A stretch of DNA of 64,000 nucleotides from Acidobacteriaceae bacterium (GCA_003168355.1 PMSQ01000201.1:1-64000), one strand, 5' to 3'. Shown: positions 26,092-35,170, numbered from the stretch's first letter. The notes: generated from the letters alone by a model not told the origin. A program made the numbers and translations.

Positions 26092-26886
26092 GTGCCCTTC
26101 ACCCTCGCCCACGGTGCCGCAGCTCTCCCCTTTCGACGCTTCCGCCTTGTATTTTCGGGATTGTTGGTTGGCACCTTCGCGCCGGACTTCGAATATTTTC
26201 TTCGCCTCAATCCCCATAGCAGGTTCGGGCACACTCTGCCCGGCGTCTTTGTTCTGACTCTTCCCCTCGCGCTGCTTGTGCTTTGGCTCTTCCACGCTTT
26301 CGTAAAGGCGCCTCTGGTGAGGCTTTTGCCGGAAGCGATCCAGCGCAGGCTGATCAATCATCTGCATGAATTCCGCTTTGGAGGAGGCGCAAGGTTTGCA
26401 CTGATAGTGAGCTCGATTCTGCTGGGAATCATGACTCACCTGGTATGGGACGCGTTCACGCATCCAGACACATGGCCTTGCCGATACTGGCGCCTCGGCC
26501 GACCGCTCCATGTGCCGATCCTGGGAGTGATTCCCATCTACAAGGCGTTACAGCATGGCAGCACGATCATTGGAATTGGAATCGTTTCGATGTGGTTGGT
26601 GCTTCGCTATCGCGCCAGCAAACCGTCCGGCCAGAGGTTGAGCAGTGCGGCCTCACCCACGCAGAAACTGGCGATTTGTGCCGTTGTGACCATGGTCGCC
26701 GTGGCAGGCGCCATCGTCCGGGCCGTTGCGGTTGTCGGGGTGCCCAGTGACCACCGTTCGAAAACGCGATTTCTCGGGGTGCTGGTTGTCTCTGCAATAG
26801 CGCTAGTCTGGTGGCAACTGGTGGCATACGGAGTTTTCTCATCGGGAAAGAAGATGTTCGGTCAGCGCCCGGAACCCGACCGTTAG
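26092..26886 (+). CDS. DUF4184 integral membrane protein
   Basis: 264 residues starting PFTLAHGAAALPF, the standard N-terminus of DUF4184, with FSGLLVGTFAPDFEYFL directly after. Several membrane helices follow, with conserved histidines and acids in GIMTHLVWDAFTHP. The HxxxD-type residues resemble membrane-bound metal hydrolases (YdjM-like), so a metalloenzyme role is plausible but unproven. GTG 26092 is preferred over TTG 26074 because homology begins there and the -10 hexamer overlaps the longer version. It is divergent from recG. Confidence 0.85.
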   Translation: MPFTLAHGAAALPFRRFRLVFSGLLVGTFAPDFEYFLRLNPHSRFGHTLPGVFVLTLPLALLVLWLFHAFVKAPLVRLLPEAIQRRLINHLHEFRFGGGARFALIVSSILLGIMTHLVWDAFTHPDTWPCRYWRLGRPLHVPILGVIPIYKALQHGSTIIGIGIVSMWLVLRYRASKPSGQRLSSAASPTQKLAICAVVTMVAVAGAIVRAVAVVGVPSDHRSKTRFLGVLVVSAIALVWWQLVAYGVFSSGKKMFGQRPEPDR

Positions 26887-26900
26887 CCAGCCCACCCATA

Positions 26901-27110
26901 ATGAAGCCGGTGTCTAAACCCTCAGTGTTAGTCAACCTCGTTCAAGCTCTGTGCGCCATTGTCCTGGGCAATGTGGCGTACTTCTTTCTTGCGTCCGCCT
27001 TTCCCCTGCCTGCCCACCGGCCGTTCCAGCTCGATTGGGGCCTGGTCGTGGACTTCTGGTTCTGCGCGGTTGCTTATGGGCTGATCCGCATCGCCAGGAA
27101 ATGGAAGTAA
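26901..27110 (+). CDS. Small two-helix membrane protein
   Basis: 69 residues from ATG 26901, 15 bp after the DUF4184 stop. Two hydrophobic segments (LVQALCAIVLGNVAYFFLAS and VVDFWFCAVAYGLIRIA) and a basic tail (RIARKWK) suggest a small inner-membrane protein. I do not recognise a family. Its position suggests co-transcription with the DUF4184 gene. No strong ribosome binding site is visible. Confidence 0.5.
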   Translation: MKPVSKPSVLVNLVQALCAIVLGNVAYFFLASAFPLPAHRPFQLDWGLVVDFWFCAVAYGLIRIARKWK

Positions 27111-27246
27111 GGTCCGACCGGGCAGAGCTGCTTTTCGGGTAGTGGCGAAGACCGCAGCGTCCGTGCGCTCGGAGATCCCTCACCCGGCTGAAGTACGCCG
27201 GGTTTCGGGATGACGCCTCTCGGGTCGAAGTAGAGCCGTCATGACT

Positions 27247-27263
27247 GCCGGCGGGACGCCGGC
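27247..27263. repeat. Short perfect palindrome in spacer
   Basis: GCCGGCG and CGCCGGC flank GGA, a perfect 7-bp stem typical of the short palindromes scattered here. The 214-bp spacer (27111-27324) also has an AGATCCCTC...GGGATGAC palindrome near 27172-27213. No gene is seen in the spacer. Confidence 0.6.
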
Positions 27264-27324
27264 GCTACGTTACTTTAGGAACCTCGGGGAATTGCCTTGG
27301 TCACGTTACGATATGCCCTGACGT

Positions 27325-28818
27325 ATGAACAAAATTGCAGTCCTGTACGATGCCGGCCAGGCCGTGCTTTCCACCTTTGATCTGGACGAGGTGTTGCAAC
27401 GCATCCTGGCCATCGCCCGCGATTATTTTCATCTGCGGAATGTGGCGATTGTGCTGCTCGACAAGGAGTCGCAGGAGCTGTACGTTCGCTCGCAGATTGG
27501 CTGGGACCAAGGTCAAGACAAGGCCCGGTTGGCTTTAGGTCAAGGGATCACGGGAGCGGCGGCGCTCAAGAAACAGCCGGTTTATGCGCCCGACGTCACC
27601 CAGGACGCGCGCTATTTCTGCTCCGCCAAATCCACCCGTTCCGAACTGGCTATCCCTTTGATGGTGCAGGATGAGGTGGTGGGCGTGCTCGATTGCCAGA
27701 GCGACCGCGTCGACCATTTTGACTCTGAGACGATCGATCTACTGACGCTTTTTTCCACCCAGGCATCCATGGCTTTGCAGAACGCCCGCCTGTACTCTCT
27801 GGAACAACAACGGGCGCGGCAACTGCAGGCGATCAACGCCATCGCCCAACAAACCACGGCGGTGCTGGACCTGGAAGAGTTGCTGCGTAGAGTTTGCCAG
27901 CTCATTCAGGAGGCGTTCCGGGTATCGCATGTCTCGCTTTTCCTGCGGGAAGATCACGACCTGGTGCTGCGGGCTCATCACGGAACGCTCACGCCTCGTA
28001 TTCCGCAGGGCGGCCGGTTCGCGGCGACTCAGAAACCCTGGTCCAGCATCCTGGCCGACAGTTGTACGTCGATGGAGCTGGAAAGGGATCTTAACGATGC
28101 GCCGGGAACCAAGTTCTTTGCGGAATCGGCCTCGCGTATGTGCATTCCGCTGATTTCGTTCGGACAGACGCTGGGAGTGCTCGCGCTCGACAGCGCCAAG
28201 ACAGATGCGTTTCGCGACGGCGACCAGCAGTCGCTGGAATCGGTGGCCGATATCTGCGCCACGGCCATCCAGAATGCCCACTATGTGGACCGAGTGAAAC
28301 AGCTTGCCTACCTTGACGGTCTGACCGGCATCTTCAATCGCCGCTTTTTCGAACTGCGGATCATGGAAGAGATTGAGCGCGCCCGGCGCGGCTGCTTGGG
28401 TATGGCCGTGATCATGGCTGATATCGATCAGTTCAAGCGACTGAATGACGAGTTCGGACACGTGCTGGGCGATGAAGTGCTCCGGCAGGTTTCCTCTCTA
28501 TTTCACCAGCAGCTACGCAAGATTGACGTGGTATGCCGCTACGGCGGCGAGGAATTCGGGATTCTGGTGACTCAGGTCAACGCCGAGCAAGCGCTGGGCG
28601 TGGCGGACAAACTGCGGAAGATGGTGGAGGAGTGGCCGTTCCCGGGCGTGCCCCGGACCGTGACCATCAGTGCTGGAGCCGCCGCCTTTCCCGAACACGG
28701 GACAACTCGCGACGAACTGGTGAGGGCAGCGGACTCGGCTCTCTACGCGGCCAAACAGGCGGGGCGAAACCGCGTCTGCCTCGGGCCTCTGGCGCGCCGG
28801 CAAGCGGCGAGTTCTTAG
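27325..28818 (+). CDS. GAF-GAF-GGDEF diguanylate cyclase
   Basis: 497 residues, cytoplasmic. Two GAF sensor domains (about 10-160 and 175-325) are followed by a GGDEF domain (about 335-485) that should make c-di-GMP from GTP. The active-site loop reads YGGEEFGIL, a permitted variant of GGDEF, and DGLTGIFNRRFF marks its start. There is no RxxD inhibitory site at the expected spot before GGEEF (the residues there are RKIDVVCRY, so the RxxD pattern is not matched). No membrane segment is seen. The PilZ proteins at 5316 and 42663 are candidate readers. Confidence 0.93.
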   Translation: MNKIAVLYDAGQAVLSTFDLDEVLQRILAIARDYFHLRNVAIVLLDKESQELYVRSQIGWDQGQDKARLALGQGITGAAALKKQPVYAPDVTQDARYFCSAKSTRSELAIPLMVQDEVVGVLDCQSDRVDHFDSETIDLLTLFSTQASMALQNARLYSLEQQRARQLQAINAIAQQTTAVLDLEELLRRVCQLIQEAFRVSHVSLFLREDHDLVLRAHHGTLTPRIPQGGRFAATQKPWSSILADSCTSMELERDLNDAPGTKFFAESASRMCIPLISFGQTLGVLALDSAKTDAFRDGDQQSLESVADICATAIQNAHYVDRVKQLAYLDGLTGIFNRRFFELRIMEEIERARRGCLGMAVIMADIDQFKRLNDEFGHVLGDEVLRQVSSLFHQQLRKIDVVCRYGGEEFGILVTQVNAEQALGVADKLRKMVEEWPFPGVPRTVTISAGAAAFPEHGTTRDELVRAADSALYAAKQAGRNRVCLGPLARRQAASS

Positions 28819-28860
28819 CTCACGTCCACTCAGGCTTGCGTCGAGCCGTCATTCTGCGGG

Positions 28861-30048
28861 CTAGATATCCAGCCAGTCTCCCTGCATCTGGTGACGAAGT
28901 TTCTCCATCTCTTGCTGTAGTTTCTCGCGGCTTTTCTGGAGCTCTTGCTGAAGCTGGGGTCCAAGTTCCTGCCTTAGCTTTTCTGCTTGTTCCTTCATTT
29001 GTTTCTGCTGATGGCAGAGAGACTTGCGCGCTTCCGCCGAGGCTTTGCGGGTCTGTTCGGTGATCAGTTCCATCTGAGGCCGAAGCTTCGCAATTTCGTT
29101 TTGCACTGCACCTAGCTCGGCCTGCGTCTCTGCATCCAGTTCGGGCGCTTCCAGACTTTCCTCCATCATCTCGCCGGAATCCTTGCGCTCGGGCAGAGTG
29201 AGCGTAAGAGTCTGCTCTTTTTTGTCGCGAAGCACTCCCACGCGTACCGATCCCGCACTGTGCGTATGCAAGGCGTGGGTGAAGTCGCTGGTGTCGTGGA
29301 CCGGCTGGTCGCCAACGCGAGTGATAACGTCCCCGGCGCGCAGGCCGGCCTTTTCCGCGCGGCTTCCCTTTTCCACCGAGCGCACCAGCACTCCATTTCC
29401 GTTCTTCGCGCCAAAGAAGTCGCCCAGTTGCGGAGTGAGATTCTCCACCATCAAGCCGCTGCGCATGGACGAATGCACCACCACGATGCCGATGTTCGGG
29501 ATATCGAAATCCGGCATATTCGGGATCGGCGGAATCTCGACATGGAGGTTGAAGTCTTTGTCCCGGTCGTTCTCTCTTTCCTTTTCCCTATCCCTGTCTC
29601 TCGTAGACATGTGGGTAAACTCGCTGCGGCGGTCGGCCAGTTGCACTTTGATGGTCATCGCCTGCCCATCGCGGCTTAGCCCCAGCGTGACCACGCGTCC
29701 CGGCGGAGTTTCGCGGATCATGCGCTGCAACTGGGGCCTGCTTTCGATCGAGGTTCCATTCATGGTCAGAATTACGTCGTGTTCCTTGATGCCGGCTTTG
29801 CCCGCAGGAGCATCCTGATCGACCATCGTCACTTCGACCCCTTGCTCTTCTTTCAGCTTCAGGGCGCCGAGCCGGTCGGACGTAATATCCATGATGTCCA
29901 CGCCCAGGTAGGAGCTGGTACCCGAATCTTCGCTGGGAATACCGAAGGGCTGTGAGGGATCCACCGTCCATCTTTGTGCCGCTTGCGAGCAGTTGAGCAG
30001 CAAAGGCAGCAAAGCGATCGTCGTCAAAATCTGTTTGCGCACGGCCAA
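28861..30048 (-). CDS. Periplasmic two-PDZ protein with coiled-coil tail
   Basis: 395 residues. A signal peptide (LTTIALLPLLLNCSQAAQ) is followed by two PDZ domains (about 55-140, with SYLGVDI and KAGIKEHDVILTMNGT; and about 195-285, with GSRAEKAGLRAGDVITRVGD). A Glu/Gln/Lys-rich coiled coil occupies roughly 310-390. No protease domain is present. An excellent ribosome binding site (AGGAGG) precedes the GTG start at 30048. It is the last gene of the sigma/anti-sigma/DUF4097 run, 39 bp after DUF4097, so it probably works as an envelope-stress adaptor. Confidence 0.85.
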   Translation of the reverse strand: MAVRKQILTTIALLPLLLNCSQAAQRWTVDPSQPFGIPSEDSGTSSYLGVDIMDITSDRLGALKLKEEQGVEVTMVDQDAPAGKAGIKEHDVILTMNGTSIESRPQLQRMIRETPPGRVVTLGLSRDGQAMTIKVQLADRRSEFTHMSTRDRDREKERENDRDKDFNLHVEIPPIPNMPDFDIPNIGIVVVHSSMRSGLMVENLTPQLGDFFGAKNGNGVLVRSVEKGSRAEKAGLRAGDVITRVGDQPVHDTSDFTHALHTHSAGSVRVGVLRDKKEQTLTLTLPERKDSGEMMEESLEAPELDAETQAELGAVQNEIAKLRPQMELITEQTRKASAEARKSLCHQQKQMKEQAEKLRQELGPQLQQELQKSREKLQQEMEKLRHQMQGDWLDI

Positions 30049-30087
30049 CCTCCTGAATATCGTTCCCTTGTTAAATCGCGTCGCTAC

Positions 30088-31329
30088 CTACTGATTCGCA
30101 CGCCTGAAGCAAATATCGCCGGTCGTCGTCCGCACCTTCAGAACTGGACCGCCTCCGTTCAGCTTACCTTCCGCAGTGAGCGTTTTCGGACCCCATTGGT
30201 TGCCCTCGCTGGCGATGTGGATGTCGGAGAAGTCGGAGGAAATGTGGTGCCCATTGCCCAAATCCACGCTGGCGCGCACTGAGATGGCCACATCGGGTGC
30301 AATGTAGACCGTAATGTCGCCCGCGCTGGTCTCGAGCACCGAGTCGTTCCGTTCGCCACCGGTCTTTACCAGCTTCACCGTAATCCCGCCCGCGCCGGTT
30401 TCCACCCGGGCCGAGGGCACTCCGAAGAGATCAATGCTGCCTCCGCCGGTTTGCGCTCGTACCAGACCCTTCGCCGAAGTCAGCCGGATGCTTCCACCGC
30501 CCGTATTGATCTCGACCGCGCCTCCTACGTCACCCAAATCAATGTTGCCGCCGCCGGTCGATGCCTTCACCTTCCCCGTGCAACGCTTGACGTCTACGTT
30601 GCCGCCGCCAGCCTCGATGACCGCGCCTTGTTCCCCGGAAAGCACCGTCACATTGCCGCCGCCGGTCTCAGCGCTGATTTTCCCTTTCACCGAGCGGATC
30701 GTGATGTTGCCACCTCCGGTCTCCAGCTTCAGGTCGCCGCCTACACTTCCCACATCGATGGAATCGCCGCCGGTTTCGATGTTCACCGAACCGCCAATGT
30801 CATCCACGCGCATGTTGCCGCCGCCGCTCTGAACGTCCACCCGCCCGGAAACTCCCGTAGCCTCAACCCCTCCGCCGCCGGTCTCAATCTTTACCGAATC
30901 TGTATCGCGCGGAATGTTAATCACAAACTCGCCGGAGAAGCTGCGCTCCGAACCCGTCTGAATCGTCACCCGCGCCGAACCCATATGAATGCTGTGCGTG
31001 CCCTGCCATTCGCCCACTACCCACGCCGTGTCCCCCTTAACGTACGTTGTGACTTTGTAGGCCTGGAACTGGCGCCGCGCACCTTCCTCCGACGAGCCGT
31101 GAGCGTGCATGTGAAAGGTGTAATCGATGCCCGACCGTTGCGCACCATGCACCGCCACCGAGCCCGCATCTAATCTGACTCTCAGGTTCTTGACACCGGC
31201 CAGCGACCCGGTCATCATCTGGCTCCATTCGCCGCCCTCGTGGGATACGTGTGTTTCCTGCGCCAAGGCCAGGGGCGCGAGAATGGCCAGCACGCCGATC
31301 AGGCCTACGAATTGTGGCGAACGCTTCAA
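30088..31329 (-). CDS. Exported DUF4097 beta-solenoid protein
   Basis: 413 residues with a signal peptide (FVGLIGVLAILAPLALAQ). From about 150 to 360 it consists of around ten 19-20-residue units carrying GGG or GGN turns (VQSGGGNMRV, IETGGDSIDV, LETGGGNITI, AETGGGNVTV and so on), the DUF4097 putative-adhesin fold of stacked beta strands. The corresponding DNA is a degenerate ~60-bp tandem repeat. The TTG start at 31329 is supported by GAGGTGG eight bases upstream. Position in a sigma/anti-sigma operon suggests an envelope role; the real ligand is unknown. Confidence 0.88.
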   Translation of the reverse strand: MKRSPQFVGLIGVLAILAPLALAQETHVSHEGGEWSQMMTGSLAGVKNLRVRLDAGSVAVHGAQRSGIDYTFHMHAHGSSEEGARRQFQAYKVTTYVKGDTAWVVGEWQGTHSIHMGSARVTIQTGSERSFSGEFVINIPRDTDSVKIETGGGGVEATGVSGRVDVQSGGGNMRVDDIGGSVNIETGGDSIDVGSVGGDLKLETGGGNITIRSVKGKISAETGGGNVTVLSGEQGAVIEAGGGNVDVKRCTGKVKASTGGGNIDLGDVGGAVEINTGGGSIRLTSAKGLVRAQTGGGSIDLFGVPSARVETGAGGITVKLVKTGGERNDSVLETSAGDITVYIAPDVAISVRASVDLGNGHHISSDFSDIHIASEGNQWGPKTLTAEGKLNGGGPVLKVRTTTGDICFRRANQ

Positions 31330-31378
31330 AATGAACCACCTCAGTTTCTAGTCTTGCTGTTTTCCGTGTTATTCCACT

Positions 31379-32305
31379 TCAATCAATTTCCGGCAACTGC
31401 GCCAGCATGGTACGGGCTTGCGATTTGATGTACTGGCTTTGATCCTTGGCCGCCAGAGTCATTAACACGCCGCGCACACTACCATCCGCCTTCACCGGCT
31501 CGATCAAGCGCAACGCCTCGGTGCGCACGCCGGGATTCGAATCGTTCACCAAAGCTTCCAACACCACGTCGCGGACCCGCACATCATCCTTTACAAAGCC
31601 ACCCAGACCGTCGAGAGCCTTCAGCCGCACTCCCGGATTCGTGTCGTAGCGCAGCGCATAGACGAGAGCTTCGCGCACCTGCGAAACATCGGGCTTCTGC
31701 GTCAGCAGATCCACGGAATCCATGCGCACGCCCGAATTGTAATTATTCCGGGCCGCAAATAGCAGCAGTTGCTGGATGCGCTGGTCATTCATCGATCCCT
31801 GGGTCTCCAGCGTGGAAACCGTGTTGTACTTGATGTCGATCTGATTAGTCCCCGGCTGCTGGGTAATGGACTGGATGCCAGTGATCGAAGCTTCGGCGGG
31901 AGTGGGAGTCGTGCCGGTCGGCGGAGGGGGATGAACAAAGACTCTGTAGGAGGTTCCCACGCCACCGGCGAAGCCGAGGATCAAAATCGCCGACGCCAGC
32001 GCGGGCGAGAAGCGCACCTGCCGCAGCCAGTTCGCCGGATCGAACGCCAGACGATGCCAGAAGCGGCCTTGCTCAGCCGTCTCCAGTGCTTCCTGCAACT
32101 TCATGCGCGAAGCCGCCAGCAGGTTGGGCGTCGGCTCCGCCTCCCGCTCCTGCGACAGCAGAGCGTGGAACTCCTGCTCCGCCTTCAGTTCGGCGGCGCA
32201 GTCGGCACAGCGCGCTACGTGCTGCTCCAGTTCATGACGAGCGTCATCGGCCAGTTCGCCATAAACGTGCAGCGTGATGTTTTCTCGAACCCATTCGCAC
32301 TTCAT
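31379..32305 (-). CDS. Zinc-finger anti-sigma factor with HEAT repeats
   Basis: 308 residues. The N-terminus is a zf-HC2 anti-sigma domain (HELEQHVARCADC, the HxxxCxxC zinc site near 26-38). One membrane helix lies near 120-140 (LASAILILGFAGGVGTSY). The C-terminal half is built of HEAT-type helical repeats (ALRYDTNPGVRLKALDGL, ALVNDSNPGVRTEALRLI), placed outside the membrane by this topology. It should hold the ECF sigma factor encoded just upstream until an envelope signal is sensed. A clear AGGGGAG ribosome site precedes the ATG. Confidence 0.87.
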   Translation of the reverse strand: MKCEWVRENITLHVYGELADDARHELEQHVARCADCAAELKAEQEFHALLSQEREAEPTPNLLAASRMKLQEALETAEQGRFWHRLAFDPANWLRQVRFSPALASAILILGFAGGVGTSYRVFVHPPPPTGTTPTPAEASITGIQSITQQPGTNQIDIKYNTVSTLETQGSMNDQRIQQLLLFAARNNYNSGVRMDSVDLLTQKPDVSQVREALVYALRYDTNPGVRLKALDGLGGFVKDDVRVRDVVLEALVNDSNPGVRTEALRLIEPVKADGSVRGVLMTLAAKDQSQYIKSQARTMLAQLPEID

Positions 32306-32320
32306 AATTCGCTCCCCTAA

Positions 32321-32375
32321 CGCCGGGCTTTGCCCGACGGAAAGCCGAGGGCGGCTGTCCCCACATGGACTGTGG
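32321..32375. repeat. Palindromic element between sigma and anti-sigma genes
   Basis: CGCCGGGC/GCCCGACGG-type stem followed by AGCC...GGCT and GTCCCCACATGGAC fills the entire gap between the sigma stop (32376) and the anti-sigma start. Its closest relatives are at 5242-5290 and 36888-36932. In the mRNA it would fold between the two cistrons. Confidence 0.75.
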
Positions 32376-32969
32376 TCATCTCATATCCGCCAACTGCCCG
32401 CGCAACTTCTGCGTAGCCCGAAACAAAGTATTCTTCGCGGTCTCTTCCGTGGTATGCAAAATCTCGCCCACAGTGCGCAGCTTCAATCCGTGGTAATGCT
32501 TCAGCTCAAACACCATGCGCTCGCGCGGCGTTAATTTTTCCAGCGCTCCGGAGATTCGCGCCCCCAACTGCCGCCGCATTAAATCGCGCTCCGGATTTGC
32601 CCCCGCGCGCCCATCCGGCACCTGATCGAGCAAGCTATACTCGCCGCCCGAAGCGTCTGTCGCCACCGGCGCATCTTCCTTGCGCACGTTCTTCTTGCGC
32701 AGGTGATCCAGGCAAAGATTGGTCACGATGCGGTAAATCCAGGTATAGAAAGAGCACTCGAAGCGGAAGCTTCCGATGTTCTTATACGCCTTGAGGAAGG
32801 CATCCTGATATACGTCCTGGGCGTCGTGCTCGGTTCCGGTGAGATGCAGAGCCAGCCGCAAGACGGCCTGATCGTAGTGACGCACCAGTTCCTCGAAGGC
32901 GGCGCGGTTCCCGCGTTGCGCCTCACGGATGAGGATCGTATCGTCGATGCGGCGTTCTTGCCCAGCCAT
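32376..32969 (-). CDS. ECF RNA polymerase sigma factor
   Basis: 197 residues with only regions 2 and 4, as expected of an ECF (RpoE-like) sigma. Region 2 is visible as YQDAFLKAYKNIGSFRFECSF and WIYRIVTNLCLDHLRKK; region 4 as LTPRERMVFELKHYHGLKLRTVGEIL. The start is taken as ATG 32969, nine residues before homology begins; an upstream in-frame start at 33083 would add 38 residues without known motifs. It is the first gene of a four-gene run (sigma, anti-sigma, DUF4097, PDZ) that it probably autoregulates, although no typical ECF promoter was identified. Confidence 0.92.
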   Translation of the reverse strand: MAGQERRIDDTILIREAQRGNRAAFEELVRHYDQAVLRLALHLTGTEHDAQDVYQDAFLKAYKNIGSFRFECSFYTWIYRIVTNLCLDHLRKKNVRKEDAPVATDASGGEYSLLDQVPDGRAGANPERDLMRRQLGARISGALEKLTPRERMVFELKHYHGLKLRTVGEILHTTEETAKNTLFRATQKLRGQLADMR

Positions 32970-33410
32970 GCGGCCCCGCAGGGGGTCTTGGATACCGCTG
33001 ACTTTCTCCACTCTCCCGGATTTTGTGTTCGAGTGGGCCCGTGTACCAACCGCAATTGTTACTGCCCAAACATCGGCCGGCATGTTCTTGTCATGTCCTA
33101 TGCTGCCCGGTGTCGATGCCGTACCCGGGCTTGCACAGGAATAGACGGTCTGTCAGTGGAACCGTGAGCAGGAATTATAGGCTGGCGGGAGGATTTTATG
33201 GAGCCTAGGTGATTCTTTCGTAATGAGTTAGCGGGAAACAAAACAGTCGAACACCATCAACGAACGGTCGTTCTCGCTGCTAAGATCGGTGGAAGTCCCA
33301 CCACGCGACATTCCGGAGATTTTCGTGTTCCTATGCAATGTGGATTGAGACACCCTGACAGGTCACCTTCCTGCCCCTCTGATCGAGCGAATTCAAATTC
33401 GAGGATACCC
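32970..33410. promoter_or_regulatory. Divergent control region of the sigma operon
   Basis: This 440-bp region lies between the sigma gene and a secreted-protein gene. On the minus strand a perfect TATAAT (33174-33179) lies about 200 bp before the chosen sigma start, with no good -35 at 17 bp. No gene is apparent here. The promoter of the plus-strand gene was not identified. Confidence 0.4.
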
Positions 33411-34625
33411 ATGCTCTTCCGCTCACCTCTCGCCCTCGGTGCCTTACTAGCCAGCTTCTTTCAGCTCTCGTCTGGAATCGGTGACGCGCAGACTCCCTCT
33501 CGGCTCTGCAGTCCTTTGCTAACGCAACCGACCGTCGTCGCCTCTCCGGCGCAGCGACTGGCGGCGGGTGCCAAGGCTGAGCCGCCGCTCACTGACACTT
33601 TCGACTGGCCCGACACGCCCCTCGGCATCATCAAGACAGCTAACGGTTACGAGTTCTTCGGCAGCGATGGGGGTGCGCACTACCGGCAGATGTGGCAAGG
33701 CCATTGGGTCGGCAACAACAAGTCCGGGTCGTTTACGACCACGACGGGCACGCTCGATGACCCGCTTGGTTCGGGCACTCCTGAAGACGTTAGCGTTTCT
33801 CCGAATCCCAATCGTTCTGTAAATCCAATTTATCCCAGCTACGGCTACATGGGCGGAGGCCCGGTCTATCAGGTTCCTGCCGGGATGACCGGTGCGGGCA
33901 ACCTGCTGGCTACCTATCACGCAGAACTGCCTAACGACGCCCTCTATGCGGCTCTGGGCCTGGCTGCGTCCTCGGATAACGGACTGCACTGGACCGACCT
34001 CGGCGAAATTATTCGTCTGAACCAAGCCTACGAAGTCGGACTCGACGGTTTTGAAATCGGCGACGGACCGCTTGTGCTCTCACCCGACGGCAAGTATCTC
34101 TATTTGTATTTTCCCGACTGGATCGCCAACGGTTCAGTCCACACCACGAACCCTCAGGGAGTTTCGACCACTACCAACGTCTCCGTTGCGCGGGCGTTGG
34201 CTGCCGACGTACTGGAGGCCGCATTCGGATCGTCCCCCCAACACTCCATCGCCTTCCAAAAGTTTTACCAGGGTAGCTGGATTCTGCAGCCGGCGATCGG
34301 TGGAGCATCCACCGACCTGAATCCGCGCACCCCATTTTCAGGCTATCTCGATATTCACTACAACAGCTGGTTGCAGCGCTATGGGATGATCATTTCTGAC
34401 GATACGAATTTCGCTTACGCGGAATCCACCGATGGGCTTAACTGGACAGTGCCCATCTCGCTAGGCACCTTCGGCCCGATTGCGGCGTATCCCACGGCCG
34501 TCGGCTTGGGCGAGGACCCACACACGCTGGGCAAAAGTTTTTACGTTTACTTCACTCATTTGCCGGCTGATGGCAGCGGATGGACCAATGGTTCACTGCG
34601 CAGGTTTACGTTTACGTGCCAGTGA
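33411..34625 (+). CDS. Secreted propeller-like protein of unknown function
   Basis: 404 residues from ATG 33411, which follows GAGG at seven bases and gives a signal peptide (LALGALLASFFQLSSGIGDAQ). Repeated motifs such as ASSDNGLHWTDLG, LSPDGKYLYLYFPDW and AESTDGLNWTVPI resemble the strands of five-bladed propellers found in glycoside hydrolase families 43/62-like and sialidase-type proteins. No catalytic triad can be assigned. It is single, convergent with rplI. Confidence 0.65.
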   Translation: MLFRSPLALGALLASFFQLSSGIGDAQTPSRLCSPLLTQPTVVASPAQRLAAGAKAEPPLTDTFDWPDTPLGIIKTANGYEFFGSDGGAHYRQMWQGHWVGNNKSGSFTTTTGTLDDPLGSGTPEDVSVSPNPNRSVNPIYPSYGYMGGGPVYQVPAGMTGAGNLLATYHAELPNDALYAALGLAASSDNGLHWTDLGEIIRLNQAYEVGLDGFEIGDGPLVLSPDGKYLYLYFPDWIANGSVHTTNPQGVSTTTNVSVARALAADVLEAAFGSSPQHSIAFQKFYQGSWILQPAIGGASTDLNPRTPFSGYLDIHYNSWLQRYGMIISDDTNFAYAESTDGLNWTVPISLGTFGPIAAYPTAVGLGEDPHTLGKSFYVYFTHLPADGSGWTNGSLRRFTFTCQ

Positions 34626-34663
34626 TCAAGGCAAACGCAGAGATTTAACATGCAGAGCGGAAG

Positions 34664-34682
34664 CCCAGGCAGAGTGCCTAGG
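34664..34682 (-). terminator. Possible 3' hairpin of the rplI transcript
   Basis: On the minus strand CCTAGGCA/TGCCTGGG can pair (one G-U) around CTC, 16 bases after the rplI stop. There is no following T tract, so this is at best a weak terminator or RNA-stabilising hairpin. Confidence 0.3.
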
Positions 34683-34697
34683 CCGGACTTTCGCGAT

Positions 34698-35153
34698 CTA
34701 CTCCGCCACCGCTTCCTTCTCGATCACAACCTTCAAATGGGCCGTCACTTCCTTGTGCAGCTTCACCGGCACAGTGAACTCGCCCAGGGTTTTCAGCGAC
34801 TCGTGGAGCTGGATCTTGCGCCGGTCCAGGTTGATTCCCTTTTTCGCGATGGCGTCGGCAATGTCGCCGGAAGTGACCGAGCCGAATAGATGATCATGTT
34901 CGCCCGAACGCCGCTGGAACGACACGGATACGCCTTCAAACTGCTTGGCCAGCTCTTCGGCCTGTGTCTTCTCCTTGGCCGAGCGACGCACCGAGGCGGC
35001 CTTCATCTGCACGATGACAGCCTTGTTGCCCGCAGTGGCTTCAATGGCCAGCTTGCGCGGCAGAAGAAAATTACGCCCATATCCTTCGGCAACCTTCACC
35101 ACGTCGCCGCGCGATCCCAGCTTGGTTACATCTTCTTTGAGAATGACTTCCAT
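34698..35153 (-). CDS. rplI: 50S ribosomal protein L9
   Basis: 151 residues. The N-terminal domain opens MEVILKEDVTKLGSRGDVV and contains the signature GYGRNFLLPRKLA, which binds 23S rRNA. A long central helix (NKAVIVQMKAASVRRSAKEK) and the C-terminal domain follow, matching the family length. It is the last gene of the rpsF-rpsR-rplI order common to bacteria, but here separated from rpsR by a 7-bp-periodic array. Confidence 0.97.
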   Translation of the reverse strand: MEVILKEDVTKLGSRGDVVKVAEGYGRNFLLPRKLAIEATAGNKAVIVQMKAASVRRSAKEKTQAEELAKQFEGVSVSFQRRSGEHDHLFGSVTSGDIADAIAKKGINLDRRKIQLHESLKTLGEFTVPVKLHKEVTAHLKVVIEKEAVAE

Positions 35154-35170
35154 GATATGACTCCGGATTA

